A stretch of DNA of 53,227 nt from Hydnum rufescens UP504 (lineage: Eukaryota; Basidiomycota; Agaricomycetes; Cantharellales; Hydnaceae): the NCBI GenBank assembly GCA_014904985.1, contig MU129161.1, positions 24,398 to 77,624 on the forward strand, in the 5' to 3' direction. Made by a program: the position numbers and the translations under genes. The notes beneath the pieces are model-generated. The model did not search any database. It was given only the letters and a program-made list of their open reading frames with translations, and was not told the DNA's origin. Below are positions 51,951-53,227 of the stretch, in pieces (position 1 is the stretch's first letter; each line of letters begins with the position of its first letter).

Positions 51951-52613
51951 GGGGATGATATTCATGCTGGACCATGTGGAGATGGACCCTGTCAAAGTCG
52001 GAGGCATAACAGACTGGCTGGAGCCCAAAAACCTGAAAGAAACACAGTCATTCTTAGGGTTCATTAACTTCTACCGACGATTCATTGAGGATTTTGCCAT
52101 GGTTGCCAGACCCCTGAACAACCTCACCTGGAAAGACACACCCTTCTGGTGGACTGATGCAGAATGTAACACCTTCCTCAAACTGAAAGCCCTCATCACC
52201 TCCACACCGATCCTGGTGTTTCCCTCTGAGTCCAGATGGTTCCAGGTAGAAGCAGATGCCTCTGGGTATGCAATGGGAGCTGTACTCTCCAACTCCAAGA
52301 TGACGGGAAGTGGCACCTGGTGGGTTTCTTGTCAAAAAGCTTATCCAAGGCCAAGAGAAACTATGACATCTATGACAAGGAGCTCTTAGCCATCATCTGG
52401 GCCTTAGAAGCTTGGAGACACTACCTCGAAGATTCCCTCACCCAGCCAAGATCTTGATGGACCACCAGAACCTCCAGTACTTCTGGTCTGCCCAGAAGTT
52501 GAACCAGAGGCAAGCCCGGTGGAGCATATTCCTCTCTCAGTTCAACTTCACCCTCCAACACCATTCTGGGACACAATTTGGGAAGCCTGATGCCCTTTTG
52601 TGCCAGTCAGACC
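51951..52613 (+). pseudogene. pol: gypsy2 pol, RT thumb/connection and RNase H, truncated
   Basis: GMIFMLDHVEMDPVKVGGITDWL, KETQSFLGFINFYRRFIEDFA, then RNase H with [17 protein letters not shown] and the catalytic region [23 protein letters not shown] in a second register. It continues to QRQARWSIFLSQFNFTLQHHSGTQFGKPDALLCQSDP, where it is cut by element Y at 52613. Confidence 0.85.
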
Positions 52614-53227
52614 CATGCTGGTTAGCCATATGGCTTTACCTCAAAAGGAGTACCATTTTTGACAAATTTTCATGGCCAGAGAGGGTGAAATTGGGGTTGA
52701 TGTCAAATGATGATCAAAAACTGAATTTTGACCTCAGATTGATGGGTTTGACATCAAATTTGACATCAACCATTGTCAACAGCCTGAAGATGAAGGACTT
52801 CAGATGAAAGAGATCACATAGTACATTGAGTACCACATCAAAATACAGGTGGGTGGACCAGGTATAGTTCAATGGGGGCATGCATGGTAGATTCACCATG
52901 AATATACTAGTACATAGGGAAGGAATGATGGAAGAATTTGAAAGAGTGGCAGAAAGGGGCACAGGTTTGGATGGTAAGAGGAATCAAACAAGCCTAATAA
53001 TGCTTGAAACAGCAAATATTTGAGCATCCCTGGTGGTGGTGAGGGAAGGTGAGGGGATGATGAGGAACAGCATGGCCAGAAGTTCTCAGAATACACTGGA
53101 AGTAGATGTGTTGAAAAGCTGTGATTTGGGTGCACAGAATGCACCCACACACAGCCTGATAAACAACACCTAGCCCCCAGGGGGGGCACATGAACCCAAA
53201 ATGGAAGATTGAGGATAGCACAGTGGA
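52614..53227. mobile_element. Left part of DNA element Y (A/B/X-type terminus)
   Basis: Begins CATGCTGGTTAGCCATATGG exactly where the pol frame ends, and aligns over about 120 nt with the terminus of element X (CAGCCTGGTCAGCCATATAG.. read leftward from 2716), including TGATGTCAA(A/G)TGATGATC. No coding frame is recognised. The right end lies outside the window. Confidence 0.5.

Larger units (their letters stand above)
47034..52613 (+). mobile_element. Ty3/gypsy retrotransposon 'gypsy2' (plus strand, decayed, truncated)
   Basis: Order is 5' LTR (47034-47675), gag, CCHC knuckle, an inserted solo alpha LTR (48799-50360), protease, reverse transcriptase and RNase H. The frame stops at 52613, where element Y begins. 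Integrase and the 3' LTR are not in the window. Catalytic residues are lost at CpG positions (YLDD to YLDN, YRKLN to YWKLN). Confidence 0.88.

Noticed and set aside
52893..53189. 98-aa minus-strand ORF near the right edge
   Set aside because: Low-complexity Ser/Pro/Leu composition in the non-coding part of element Y, with no recognisable domain.

Overview
The window looks like a repeat-rich, probably subtelomeric or heterochromatic, stretch of a basidiomycete (Agaricomycete-type) fungal genome. The reasons are two host-like genes with many 50-75 nt GT-AG introns encoding an HSPA12-like Hsp70 family, chromodomain Ty3/gypsy elements, a Helitron remnant of fungal type, and CpG-to-TpG/CpA decay confined to the transposons. 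Nothing bacterial, no rRNA and no tRNA was found. The species cannot be named from the sequence.

Region 1 (1-31.6 kb) is a deep nest of insertions. A degenerate Helitron (29445-31614, minus) was hit by a long terminal repeat of family alpha (right end 29281-29444). That LTR was hit by a large foldback DNA element, 'A' (pieces 4527-6611, 8218-8821 and 27956-29280). Element A was then hit by a gag-bearing retroelement on its left (LTR 3659-4521), an apparently intact Tc1/mariner element (6612-8217, DD34E transposase) and a solo LTR of family beta (8822-27955). The beta LTR was hit by a full-length chromodomain Ty3/gypsy element, 'gypsy1' (9449-27224, minus, TSD GGGAG). Gypsy1 was itself hit by a solo alpha LTR (9679-11198) and by a second foldback element, 'B' (12743-17289, 8-bp TSD GCTCAGCC).

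Elements A and B are the most unusual objects here. Each has a core inverted repeat flanked by two arms. Each arm is a tandem array of roughly 250-nt units. Every unit holds a palindrome of the CCACACACC...GGTGTGTGG type immediately upstream of a GT(A/G)AGT donor, a roughly 100-nt intron-like segment with a second palindrome (AGAGCAGC...GCTGCTCT), a TACTAAC-like branch site and a TTCTAG acceptor. The splice signals in both arms point outward from the core. The core of B carries what reads as a captured piece of a PRP46/PLRG1-type spliceosomal WD40 gene. I know of no described element with this architecture.

Region 2 (31.6-35.3 kb) holds a candidate solo LTR, a clean solo LTR of family gamma (32489-33156, TSD GTAGT), a foldback element (33737-34393) and unassigned sequence. 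Region 3 (35.3-42.5 kb) is an island of ordinary CpG content with two tandem plus-strand Hsp70-like genes. The first is open over 16 exons (628 aa) but has a degenerate phosphate-2 loop. The second keeps that loop but has a frameshift in exon 1. Region 4 (42.5-47.0 kb) holds a DDE transposase remnant between two copies of a 200-bp repeat, and a tract of TGTCTA-rich repeats. Region 5 (47034-52613) is a decayed plus-strand Ty3/gypsy element, 'gypsy2', with a family-gamma 5' LTR. It is interrupted by a solo alpha LTR and ends where another element ('Y') with the A/B-type terminal sequence was inserted.
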